Shown one piece after another: positions 42,101 through 52,500 of a DNA stretch of 64,000 bases; position 1 is the stretch's first letter; each line of letters begins with the position of its first letter. Location of the stretch: positions 18,413,907-18,477,906 of the forward strand of contig LR990041.1 of the NCBI GenBank assembly GCA_905147135.1, given 5' to 3'. Made by a program: the position numbers and the translations under genes. Under the pieces are notes generated by a model. The model was not told where the DNA came from and did not search any database. It was given only the letters and a program-made list of their open reading frames with translations. This DNA is from Blastobasis lacticolella (Eukaryota > Arthropoda > Insecta > Lepidoptera > Blastobasidae).

Positions 42101-42758
42101 CAATGTGTACCTATTCTCCTAGGTCTGATGTTGAAGCCGGAAGGTGGTCACAGTAACGCCTCAACTTCAGAGTTTGGCTCATTTGATTTGTCTAGCGAGT
42201 TACTCTGGCTGATCGTCGATGGTATCATGGTATCCAGTTAAAAAAGAACGCTCCGGAAATGCTGGTAATGAAGAAATTCAAAAAATTATATCGTTTTGGA
42301 ATTAATATTGTGGTTGCGACGATTGATAACAAACACTTATCAAGGTGATAGTGAAAGTTAGGTCATGTCAAATACGTCCGGCTGCGCAGTAGCGCATATT
42401 TAGATAAACTGAACTGCACATCGAACCGGGTGACAATAAATACTTATCCAAATGATAACATTATTTACCTAAAACATGCTGTAGGTACACAGTACACACA
42501 CACCTTCTCATCATATACGAAGACATCACAGGAGTCGGTTTCGCAGCAGAGGCGGCGGCACTCGAGGCGGGAGCCCACATCCAGCTCGGACAAGTACCGC
42601 GCGCCCATTGCCCGCGACTCCTCCGTGCGGATGATCTTGTCGCGCTGCACGTCGAACCGCGCGGCGCACGCGGCGGGGTCCAGCTCGCGCGCCGCGCACG
42701 CCGCGCACACCGCGCACACCACGCACACCACGCACACTACGCGCGCCCACCGCCACAT
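35998..42758 (-). CDS. LRP11-like membrane protein (MANSC + LDLa), eight exons
   Basis: Exons from the start: 42758-42504, 41715-41487, 41074-40887, 40515-40248, 39831-39731, 38565-38398, 37200-36975, 36128-35998; phases agree and sum to 521 codons plus stop. Residues 1-22 are a Cys/Val-rich signal peptide. A MANSC domain spans about 31-120 (RLECRRLCCETDSCDVFVYD, then SCYLFNCGPPEDFRCKF). An LDL-receptor class A domain lies at about 165-205 with six Cys and CADGSDE. A long Pro- and Thr-rich stalk follows, including a His-rich AHEAHETHTAHETHSAH stretch. A transmembrane helix is at about 470-490, then a basic stop-transfer (RARAARRRLRRGK) and the tail DADYLVNGMYL. Domain order resembles LRP11. 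Predicted location is the cell surface; ligands are unknown. It is divergent from the PPP1R14 gene. Confidence 0.9.
36975..37200 (-). CDS. LRP11-like exon 7 (His-rich stalk, start of transmembrane helix)
   Basis: Acceptor TTTCTCAG, donor TTGG/GTAAGA; 226 nt. Repeats of (A/E)(A/T)H give ten or more His just outside the membrane, then PPAAVLLLVLG begins the transmembrane helix; the junction falls inside the helix. Confidence 0.88.
37730..37990 (+). repeat. Dispersed repeat (GAGGCACACGGACGGACGG family)
   Basis: TTTTTATTGCCTAGTGAGGC, CATCTGCAACCTAAGGGGAG, CCATGTTGTAGTGCAGAGG and GAGCTCATTCCACATTCTAC. Partial copies at 30735-30870 and, distantly, 6410-6530. In an LRP11-like intron. Confidence 0.7.
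38036..38352 (-). mobile_element. RTE-type LINE, 3' end fragment
   Basis: Minus strand matches 605-1090: GAGTTGGCGTGAGGGATATC, GCGCGCCTGCGCTGTTTTGG, then CCCTGTACGCGACCCAAGAA, GCGATAGATTGACATGGATG, and CAGAGGCCGCGATAGACGC. Same LRP11-like intron. Confidence 0.75.
38398..38565 (-). CDS. LRP11-like exon 6 (stalk)
   Basis: Acceptor CACCAG, donor CTG/GTATGG; 56 codons. EVQPYLMGGKTMPELPVPYS, SQQHTLRDSPKKGLGLQP, then a Pro/Ala run. Confidence 0.85.
38615..38735 (+). mobile_element. SINE body fragment
   Basis: CTGGTCAGGTTCCCC, GCAGGGTCACGTGGGTCAGA, TATCTGATCTACCAAATCAT and GGTCAAGGTGGACCTCGGG, headless. Confidence 0.7.
39213..39672. mobile_element. Inverted-repeat element, about 460 bp
   Basis: TCTGTCAAACAGC (39214) and GCTGTTTGACAGA (39659) bound the segment. 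A GC-rich interior (CGGTAGCGTAG, CGCCACGCCGCGCTAC) is itself partly self-complementary. In an LRP11-like intron. Confidence 0.5.
39731..39831 (-). CDS. LRP11-like exon 5 (stalk)
   Basis: Acceptor ATTTTTAG, donor CCCG/GTATGT; 101 nt. Encodes AVAGDSAWAEWARGWPVPGA and EPELEPPSPRVDP. Too short for long-ORF detection; supported by both splice sites and matching phases. Confidence 0.82.
40025..40155 (+). repeat. Dispersed repeat, copy 2 (mate at 8895-9030)
   Basis: TTTTTTGTGCCAGTTTGTGC, CAACGTTTTGTGGGTCT, TACAAAGTGCAATTTTTCTT and GATGACGTAGGATAACCTAC. Ends about 90 bp from the exon 4 donor side. Confidence 0.6.
40248..40515 (-). CDS. LRP11-like exon 4 (stalk)
   Basis: Acceptor TAAATACAG, donor CCAG/GTAACC; 268 nt. 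SVYQESRAVEGEWPHRLVQA, EEAPHIFSHKGGLVQAPQYG, then Pro/Ala-rich sequence. Low complexity; no domain recognised. Confidence 0.85.
40838..40880 (+). mobile_element. RTE tail fragment at a splice donor
   Basis: CTCGGCAGAAGCCGAGATTA, AACGCTAGCATGACGATGAG matches the last 40 bp of the RTE at 605-1098 (CCTGGCAGAAGCCGGGATAA). It ends 6 bp from the exon 3 donor of the opposite-strand LRP11-like gene. Confidence 0.65.
40887..41074 (-). CDS. LRP11-like exon 3 (LDL-receptor class A domain)
   Basis: Acceptor GTCTCCCACAG, donor CCG/GTATCT; 188 nt. CSRYQFECRVGGECIAVYNA then CDGVPQCADGSDEAPELGC has all six cysteines and the acidic Ca-binding motif. An RTE tail fragment begins about 7 bp inside the following intron. 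Confidence 0.93.
41487..41715 (-). CDS. LRP11-like exon 2 (end of MANSC, Thr/Pro linker)
   Basis: Acceptor CTACCTCAG, donor C/GTGAGT; 229 nt. SVGSCYLFNCGPPEDFRCKF completes MANSC, then a helical SRRLAELQDQERLAALAAP and a TTTTTTPPPPP linker, probably O-glycosylated. Confidence 0.92.
42504..42758 (-). CDS. LRP11-like exon 1 (signal peptide, start of MANSC)
   Basis: ATG at 42758-42756, donor GAGAAG/GTGTGT; 85 codons. The hydrophobic core VVCVVCVVCAVCAACAA is encoded by an almost perfect GTGTGCGTG-type repeat. The MANSC core with LCC and DSCDVFVYDEK ends at the splice site. Confidence 0.92.
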
Positions 42759-43491
42759 CGTGACGCTACGTTTCAAGGGAATTGTTGGCGCGCGACTCGC
42801 CCGGTGGCATGTAGACAACAACAGGTCGGTCGGCGGAGTGATGCGGTGATGTGGGCTCGACCCCGGTCGATAGTACGCGCCTGCGCCCTCCGGCGCTCTG
42901 CTCGGGCGGGAGGCGTTCCGGAGGAATATAATCAGCTGGCTTTGTAGGGAAATCCGGCTGTTTCGGATGAGCAATGCGACACACCCCGATGTCCCTGACG
43001 GATTTCATTGAGATGTTTTTCTCATTTTCTATTTTCCTACTTGATTTTTCAGGCTTAATGAAATAGAGGGGAAGATTAGATATATTGCTCTTCCTTCTTG
43101 TAGGTATACCTATATCAGTGCAATATACCTACCTATTTAGTTATTTTAGATCTTCACAAATATTAGATTCTTACTCATTTTGTCGTTTATTTTTGTGCGA
43201 ATGATAGTAATACCTGTCTAAGAGTATATTAAAATATATTGTAGATGATTACCAACTAATCAACATGGTGTTGATGACTCGACTGTTGGATTAGTAATTG
43301 CTTTAACGTGGTAGGTAAATGACGAAGGTAGCGGAAGCGGCTGCTGTTTGGAAGTTTTATACTTGGTGCTGCTGGGTTAGACAGAAGCTTGACACTGGAT
43401 GTTGTACGGGCAGCGGTGACGGCGGCGCGGCGACGGCGGCGCGGCAGTGCGCGCCGCGCCCCGCAGCCGAGCGGCCTCCCTGCTTCGCACC
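42759..43491. promoter_or_regulatory. Divergent promoter region between LRP11-like and PPP1R14 genes
   Basis: 733 bp separate the two start codons, which point away from each other. CpG-rich blocks lie beside each start (42760-42910, 43400-43490) with AT-rich DNA between. No TATA box is obvious. Shared regulation is inferred from arrangement only. Confidence 0.5.
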
Positions 43492-43521
43492 ATGTCGCTG
43501 TTCTTCAAATTCCGGAGCAGT
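43492..43521 (+). CDS. PPP1R14-like coding exon 1 (10 codons)
   Basis: ATG in CACCATGTCG at the end of a CpG-rich leader, ten codons MSLFFKFRSS, then donor AGT/GTGAGT. It joins in frame, without a stop, to 30 nt upstream of the internal Met of exon 2. Pairing across a 12.3-kb intron is an inference. Confidence 0.65.
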
Positions 43522-46500
43522 GTGAGTACCGGTGATCTGATTGACTGACACTTAACAAAAAGAAGTTCACCCAATCCTATCATCTAATATATGCGGTGCC
43601 TGCGTTTAAAGTTACCTTTAATTACTCTGTTGCCGCATTGTTGATTTCGCCTAAGTGGATGTCGAGAAACCATTCTGGGCGCCGTGAATCCATACGCTGA
43701 CTAATTTATGTTTATCTTCCCTTTTGTTATCGTTTATGTATGACAATGTCACACGGACTTTGCTGTAGGTACCTACTTGCACCTTGCAAATGTGTAAAAG
43801 ATTTCCACTAGATTTAATACCCACTTAAGTTATAAACGTCGCGTTGTATTGACTGAAATCTGAAGTGATTGCATGCCCTATTTAATTGACAATTTCTACC
43901 TGTAAGTTGTAAACTATCCTAAATCTTATCCAAACCAAATATTTTAAATATTGATGGTACCTAGTCTTGGGCTCTTGGCAAAGGTAAAGGCCAACGTTAT
44001 GCCACGGATGGCTGATCGGTATGGTAATTATCTTCATAGTAGTATTTACTTTGCTTCTTTTTGGGCAACCACAGCAAAATTTCCATATGCTAGGCTGCGC
44101 TCGAGGAATTCGTTTACTAGATGGCGGGTTGGATGCCTATATGCTCTCCCGTGTTATAAGTAGCAACGTTATGGATGTACGATCCAAACCCTATATGTTG
44201 GTAGGTAAGTACCTACTTTATGAATGGCGGAGCGTACTTATTTCATTCGGCTGCTTAACATTAGAGATAAATATCTACCTACCTCCATGACGCAAATTTT
44301 TAGGGGAATACTAAATTGCAATTATTTAAAATAATTCATAGAGTAGGGTGATCCAAATGAGCGAGTACAACGAGCTCGGAATTATTGGGCCTGACCAGGC
44401 CGAATTGGCCCTTAAAACCTTGCGTGATTATTAGAAAAGTAACTTATCAATCAATGATCGACCGCAACGAGCTTGAGTATTTAACTACTAAAGCTAGCGC
44501 GCGGTCGTAATTAAAATCAGAAATTAATGAATGAGCGAGCGCAGCGAGCTATTTAAAAAAAAATATGTTTTCAATCTTAAAAATTGAGACCCCCCACTAT
44601 ACACCTATGTCTCTTTGGCGTGTTTAAATAGTAGGTGAATAAGTAATAGGTGTCAATGTCTAGTATCAGGTCAGAATGTAGAGTCTTTATCAGACTAACC
44701 AACTTAATTTAGTTATAAAGAATTAGGTAGGTAAGTAGATACTAGTGAAATAACAAACCTTTATTCTTGACGTACCTACCACCTCAGAGTAAAAAACATA
44801 CTACATACAAGTACCACTAATATAACGCTCTACAATCATTTTATGGAACACCGGCTTAGAAGTCTAGCTAGAGAACAACAGTGAGCGCCTGACAATTTCC
44901 TGCAACTGCTTCACTGCCTTCACTAGTTCGCTTTGTGTTTTCTCAAGTGCTAGGGTAAACTATAGTGTGGTAGGTATCAGCGTCGCTAGCAGTCTCGGCG
45001 CCGTGGGGTCAACAGCCGACCGTCGCGCTCCTACTTCCAATCTCGTCGGGATCCCGGGATCAGAACAATGTTTCGCCGAACCGCGCCGGGTTTTATTTGA
45101 ACCTTTGTTAGCTCGGAAACGTTGGGTTTTGCGAATAAACGGGTTAAAGTACTGAATTGTGCGAGAAGGCGCCAGACACATCCCTAAAAAAATTGCCATG
45201 AAGGTAACTATCAATCATTTGCGCCAGATTTAAATTAAAAGCTTTCAATAAAAATGTAATATTCTAGATATTTATCGCACTTTCGCGCGGCAGCGGAGCG
45301 ATGCGACGCGGCTATCTAAATAAACTATTCTTTTTACATTACGCGGCAGCGGCATAGAAAAATTACAGGAGTTTGATATATAGATAGATAGATAGAGATA
45401 GATATACATTAGATCTGGTGCTGAAAACTCAGACGTCGTTCGTTATATCATGACAATATGTAGCACCCATCCCCCTACTCCTATATCTATCTGCGCCCCT
45501 TAGTCCACTTGTACCTACAATGTTATTATTTAGGTTGATGTGAAGCAATATGAAGTCAAATTAATTAACTGATTTGTACAGGTAGGTACTGAACCTACGG
45601 ACATTACTTATATGACTTCACTAGTCATTCCATTAATAAGTACCTAAGTAATTCTAATCCAAATCTGTGGTTGATCGTTTGATCTCAACGCCTTCCGAAA
45701 CTCAGGTATTTTAGGTAGGTACTACTAGGTAGGTAGAGACATGTTATATCAGGTGGTTAGGACTCTGTCAAGCCTGAGGAGTCCGCTTGGGTGAGTACGA
45801 CCGCCTTATCTATTTCTGACGCCAAACAACAATGCCAGGTTGTTAAGGTAGTCAGCGCAATTGCAGACATGAGGCATTTCATCTTAGTCTTTCTTGCATG
45901 CAACCTAAATGCATTAACCGTAGATGTTATGGACGACAGTTACCGCTTACCCTGGTGGGTTGTCTGTTCGTTTATCAATCCGTAGAGTAAAAAAGATGCA
46001 TGATCTCATAGGAGTGGTCAGCCTCACCAGCTCAAGATTTTAAGAGAACTTTCTTTAGGGATACCAACCCATTAGTTGCGTAGCAAGGTCTACAAAACAT
46101 GCTCTACGACGTTTGAAGAGTGCTTATCCTCAATTTTCAGTTTTTCTCCCTCGATCACCTAGTTACGTTTTTTAAATTTTTTACCATGTTGAAAAAAGGG
46201 AAGAAGGTATAGAAAAGGAAAAGGTATAGAGAAGGTAAATTCGTTAATTATGCTGTACTTAGGTAGAACCAATTTTCAATATATTTTCTCCTCCCTACTT
46301 GAATTCCCCACCGTTGAATTTAAACAATGCCGAAACCAATGTTTTAATGTTTTTTGGCATGGAGAAAAGTCATATTACGTCTAAAAATATTAGTAAGTAA
46401 ATAAACAGAATCTGTTTGCACAAAACCTTTCATTGTATTAAATTAAATTTTTTATTTTGGGGCGTCGGTGGCCGGCGAGAGCTACCGGGTTGGAATCCCA

Positions 46501-49500
46501 CTGCGGTCGTGTACCAATGACTCTTTTCTGAGTTATGTTCATTAGTTGAATGCTAACCGAGGCTCCTACGGTGAAGGAAAACATCGTAATGAACTTGCAC
46601 ATTCAAGCGACTGACTCCAATCTTGTCAGGTTCCCCTGGTGTAGGGTCACAGAGGTCAGAGGGCTTAGTGTGAGTTTCGCTTCGATTTTACTTTACTATC
46701 GCGTTTGCGTTTACGTGAAAATTAGTATGAAAAAATGTATAGCGCCGCCTGGTGGTACGTAAATGAAGTTTTTTTCTTCATACTAATTTCGACGTAAATG
46801 CAAACGCGATAGTAAAGTAAAATCCAAGCGGAACTCACACTAAGCCCTCAGATGGCAGGTGCTCCACTGTGATTATCTGATCTGCAAAATCCCGGATCAC
46901 GGTTAAGGCGGACCTCGGGCTATTAACGCCACGATGATTATATATAATCTTAAAGTTAGGTTGTTTGACAGTTTTGCTAGTGCCTGTGCTTGCTGTGATA
47001 ATTTCTCGCGCCTGTGAAATTAAAACCTGCTTTTGAAAATTATTTACAATAACCCCGGTAAATGCATGATGCCGTGTATGGACCCGAGGCGTGTTCACGT
47101 CGTGCTGACTTTTAAACATCTGATTCCAGCTTACGTAGGAATCCATAAAAAGCAATAAATCCGTCCGCATCGTACGAGCCGATTCTGAAACAGTCGACGC
47201 GCGGCTTTGAAAGGAAACGTAAAATTGGCCCATCCGCAACAGGCCTAGTCTAGAGCACGTCTTATACATAGAGTTTAGGGTAATTAAGGTGTAATCCTCT
47301 CTTAAACATCAGTGATAAGAACTATGCGTCAACGGTGGTACAATTTTAGGCTGATGATGATGGAATAATCCAAATAGTATTATTAGCCTGTGAGCATTTC
47401 TACTACCTTTATCTTTAGCTTACAGTTTCTCCCGCGAAGAATTCAACAGACTATGCTCCTTCTCGGAATACACACTCGTTTCCGAGTGAGTCTGTTTTCC
47501 GAGAAAGAAGTAGTTTGTTGAATTTTTCGCGTACACAAACTCATCCAATTAGTTTACACAAACACTTACTTGTAACACAAATCCGTCGATAACAAACGAA
47601 AATATTTACGAGTAAGTACCTATACAAAGTATACTATACTTCATGTATGTACAAAAATTTAGGATATGGGTGAAATCTTCTAAAGTAGGAAAAGCAATAG
47701 AAGCTGTGGACTTGGTAAAAGTGACTCAGCTTATAAGTGACACACTTTTGCGGGGTGTTAATTCGTTCATGCATTTCGACAAAAATCATTCTCGTGTTGA
47801 ACTCCGAGGGGCCATCGTGTTTGTTTATCTCATGTCCGCTACAGTGGTTCTTTATTTGAAACACTGGGCGAACTGCTCCAGCCCGTCTTACCTATGATCT
47901 CCGTTTTGTTTTACCGCTCTTTGTATTCACGTTATGTGGGATCCACTCTGAGAAAACTTAGGCCACAGGATACTATACTAGAATATTCTTAAGCCCCTGA
48001 GGTGGCCGATGAAGCCGAGTTAATCACCAATGTACAGCCAATGAGCACCCCAACCTGGGGTGGGCACCAGACCATTCTAGGGTGGGCACGGCCCACCCGG
48101 CTCCCCCCTTCCTACGCCCCTGCGCAGGGTCCAATAGTATTTGATGTAAGTGAGATAGAATGGAGAGAATACACTAGTCCAATAATAAGAGCTTCGGTGG
48201 CCGAGCGGTTAGAGTATGCAACTCGTAAGCCAGAGGTCCCGGGTTCGAATCCCGCTTCGGCCATGTACCTATGACTGTTTTCTAAGTTATGTACATTAGT
48301 TGAATACTAACCGATGCTCTTACGGTGAGGGAAAACATCGTGATGAAACCTGCACATTCAGGCGACTGGATGTGTAACCATGATCCAATCTGGTCAGGTT
48401 TCCCTGGTAGCAGGGTCATGGAGGTCAGATGGCAGTCGCTCCACTGTAATTACCTGACCTGCCGAATCCTGGATCATGGTCAAGGCGGACCCCGGGCCCT
48501 CGTGCGCGAGAGCACAACCGGGACATTAACGCCAAGATGATTTTTTTACACTAGTCCAATAATGTCTCTACCCCGTGTTGTAGTCATCAAACCCATGTTT
48601 GTATATTATTATTAGTCCGATAGAAATTAATTTATCAGCTCTTGTTAGTAATAGATAGGTATTGAAGTTTGAAGGAAGATTCAGACGTTCGACGTCTCGA
48701 ACGCGCGACGCGAGCGGGGGCCGAGGCGCGGGGCGCCGCCACGGCTCGCCTCGAGCGGAGCCACGCGCGCACACATCAACTGACTCAGTCAGTCGGTCGG
48801 TAGCAATCGCAATCGGTGGATCCTTAGTGCGTCTCAGCCGTCTGCATTCGAGCGATCGCGTCGCGTCTCATTGTGTGGACTGTGCAGTGTAACAGGATAC
48901 GCGGTGGCGCTAGCTTTTCCAGGCCTCGGTAGCCGGTGCGAGTGTTCGCACGTCTGTCGGCCGCGCGTCGGCGCCGCCCCCGCGCTGGCCAGCGGCGCGG
49001 GCAGAGGCCCCGCGGGAGCACTGACCGCCGACGAGATCTCGGTACGATGCGCCGGCCCGCTCCTCCGCCGGCTCACGGCCCGCCGACACTACAATCTTTT
49101 GTTTCACACCTTTCATTGCTCCCAGACTCTCAAAGGATACACGCCACAGTGTACCTCGTACGCCTACCGCCTACGATGTTATATACGGACAGTCAACTTG
49201 TTGCCCAGTCCCCACGACCACTACAGAGTACCTATCTTTTGCATAAATTTGTCATAATAAACAACTACAGTTGCACATCGGTGGCTATTAGGGTCCCTTT
49301 ATCTTTGTTATTAACTGTGGTGGCAATGACGCACACGTTTCAGTTTATTAATGAGATTATGGAAGTCTCGCCGTCACTTGAACTATTTAAATCCGAGTAG
49401 CGATGTTTACTTTGTTTATCTGCGTGGCCCACCGACTCTACCGAACCGTCTCGGTGCGGGGTCGGCGGGCCACCGACACGTGATGCGCCTCGTTAGATTC

Positions 49501-52500
49501 ACACGTTTGCTGCTTTTACATCAATTAACATTACCTCTAATATGCTTATACCTAATCGCAATCACATACCAAGATAAGCGGTTAGAGTAGGTATTAACTA
49601 CATACCATTGCCGCCGACCGCCGACCGCGCAGAAAATATTCAATTGATAGGAAACACGTAGATAACTATCGTCCTAGCTAGATAAAGGCTTGACATAACA
49701 AAATTGGCAAATATTTTGTTGGATTAGGTATTCTTTTCAATTAGACTGTAGGTACAAAGAATAGGTAATATCCCCAAAAATATGAATAAGTCACGACACA
49801 GCGGATGTTCTTACGTCATAATAAGAATAACCGGGATTAGTGTACTGAGTAATTTTTAGTATCTATAATGTTTTTTCGACAAATAGGCGGGCAGAATATT
49901 AATACGAACGCTCCCCTGTATTCTAATGTTGAACGATTTATTATTGGCTTAAAAAGGTTTCCTTGGGTGTCCTTGGTAGCAGCATGGTTAGTTATAAATT
50001 TGTAATAGCATTCGTCAGCTTGTAGCACCAGCGTTTTCCTGAAATTTCGTTGCCGTGAACCGTGTATCGTAGTACGTATGTACACGAATATTCTTTTACA
50101 CTTGACTCATATTTAGAACATGATGGTTTGACTAATTCAGAATGTGTCATTAACACAAATATTTTTGAACTTCTGTACATAGTTTAAAACAAAGTCGCTT
50201 TCCGACGTCTGTACCTCTGTATGTATGTACGCCTAGATCTTTAAAAAAACGCAACGGATTTTATTGCGGTTCTCAACAATAGATAGAGTGATTCAAGAGG
50301 AAGGTTTATAAGCAAGAAAAAAATGGGTAGGTAGGTGTAAAGTAGGTGCACGCGAATGAAGTCGCCTCGGGTCCATTAGTACCTTTATAAAGAAGATTTT
50401 TGTACGGTAAATAGGTACCCGTAGGTAAGTACTTGCTTGCCATGTAGATTCGTAATTCCTAACTTTCCATGTTACCCTCGATAGGACTAGGTATATCTAA
50501 TCTTAACTTGCATTGTAGAATTCGCCTGGGTACGTACATAGGTACAGTCTGGCAAGAAAGACATAAAAATATGAGAGTGCCACATGACAGCTAAAGTAGG
50601 TAAAGTATATATTTCTGCCGCCAAGCAACAATGCTGGCGTTGTGGTTTGTGGTGTTCTGATTTGTAGAATAAGGTAGTCAGCACAATTACAGGCGTGAGG
50701 CAGGCATTGAGAGAGGCATTTCATCTTCTTACTCACAGCAACACCCTGCGGTTCTGAATTTTGGTTGTCTGCAACCTAAAGGCATGAATCGTAGATGTTA
50801 TGGACGATAGTTATCGCTTTCCATCAGGTGCGCAGTCTATGTCTGTCACAAACGTGTAGATTGAATACACGAATAGCTAAGTTTGGTGTACATATGTTTT
50901 AAATAACATGTTTTAATTGCAAGTACCTACGTACCGACCTTGTTCCTAATATTGCTATGTAAACATATTCTAAAAAAATAAATGTAATTTTGTTTTATTA
51001 TTACGTCAGTAAGGATAGCTTCGTTCCACAAGCCACAAAACTGCGTCGATACATCAGAGGGCCTAGTGTGAGTTCCGCTTCGATTTTACTTTACTATCGC
51101 GTTTGCGTTTACGTGAAAATTAGTATGGAAAAATATATAGCGCCACCTAGTGGTACGTAAATGAAGTTTTTTTCTTCATACTAATTTCGACGTAAACGCA
51201 AACGCGATAGTTAAGTAAAATCGAAGCGGAACTCACACTAGGCCCTCAGTTCGACAGCCAATGAGTGACGTAAGTTGATTAGCTAAAAATTGAACATCCA
51301 CCTATTTATCCACCCCGCTCGCTCCAGTTACGTAAAGTAAAATAACGGAAAACTGCATAGTTATTTTTGCTAAAAGTAGCTATAAGTGCGGAATAGCGTA
51401 AGTCGTAGGTGGGGGAACGTGCTAAAGTAAATAGCACCTAGTGACTAGGATAGAGAAAGGCGTTGAAACCTTGGCATGCGAGTGCATCTCACTTAACAAG
51501 TTTTGTTTAATCATCACCATCTGAGCGGTCAGCGACGCTTCTGCCAAAGATAGATTTCCAACTCTTTCTTCTTCACTTCTCCCGGTCTTGGACATCAAAC
51601 CACTAAACAGATCTTTTTAAATCCTTTAAGGAGTTTTGTTCTAAACAGTCCGCTCGCTCAGCGTTTTTCCGCTATATGTTCACACTGTTCCGATTTACCG
51701 CCAAGCGTGAGCGTATAGCTAGTAAAACAGAAAAGCTATACCGAATATAAAAATACTAAGTAGATTTTAATATTATAATTAAAATAATGCAGAACAATAT
51801 TTACTCGAATAAATGATAGTCCCCGAATGCCTGACCAACTCGGTATTTTATGACATTTTCGAATAAATATTGATTTGTAATTCCTACAATCTATAGATAT
51901 TCATAAAAGGCAAATTTCATGAATAATCCAACGAATATTATCTACAGAAAGCGTATCCCGAGGCTTATACAACAAACCAACCCAGCTTCTATCCCTCACG
52001 TCGTGGCTGCCACGGATCATGTCGCGATATACCTATTTGTATGTTAGTTTTTTGCATAGGGCCGATCTTAAAATGTTTATTATTTGATATCACAACGACC
52101 ATACTAAATCATTTATCTACGAAAAAATATACTAAATGAAATGAAATGAAGCACAAGCTCACAACACAAAATACACATATACTTTAGTAAACGATACACA
52201 ATAATAAAATAATTCACAAATTACCTAAAACTACCTACCAAGACGCATGCCACTCAGTATCGGAATTCCAAATGCGTGACAAACAGAGGCGGAGGATTAT
52301 TGTAGACGATACCTAATCACAGAATGCTAATAAAACAACAAAGTTTTCAGCCAAATATAAAAATATCGATATTAGGAGCGACTTCGTTGAAGCGCTCATT
52401 ACATTGCTGTGTTGGCCAATCGCGTTTGCCACATCGCTGCCTCCTCTTGAGCAACGGACTGATGGCAACGGTGCCGCATCGCATCATTCGCGTTCAACCC

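Noticed and set aside
46835..47269. 144-codon minus-strand ORF
   Set aside because: Its C-terminal 35 codons are SINE sequence and the rest has no recognisable features.
48189..48262. tRNA-like sequence with A and B boxes (also at 23620 and 29606)
   Set aside because: The two ends cannot pair as an acceptor stem, and each copy continues into a conserved SINE body with a target duplication. SINE heads, not tRNA genes.
48871..49400. 128- and 154-codon ORFs downstream of the intronic CpG island
   Set aside because: Overlapping frames, no family resemblance, composition drifts to AT-rich non-coding.
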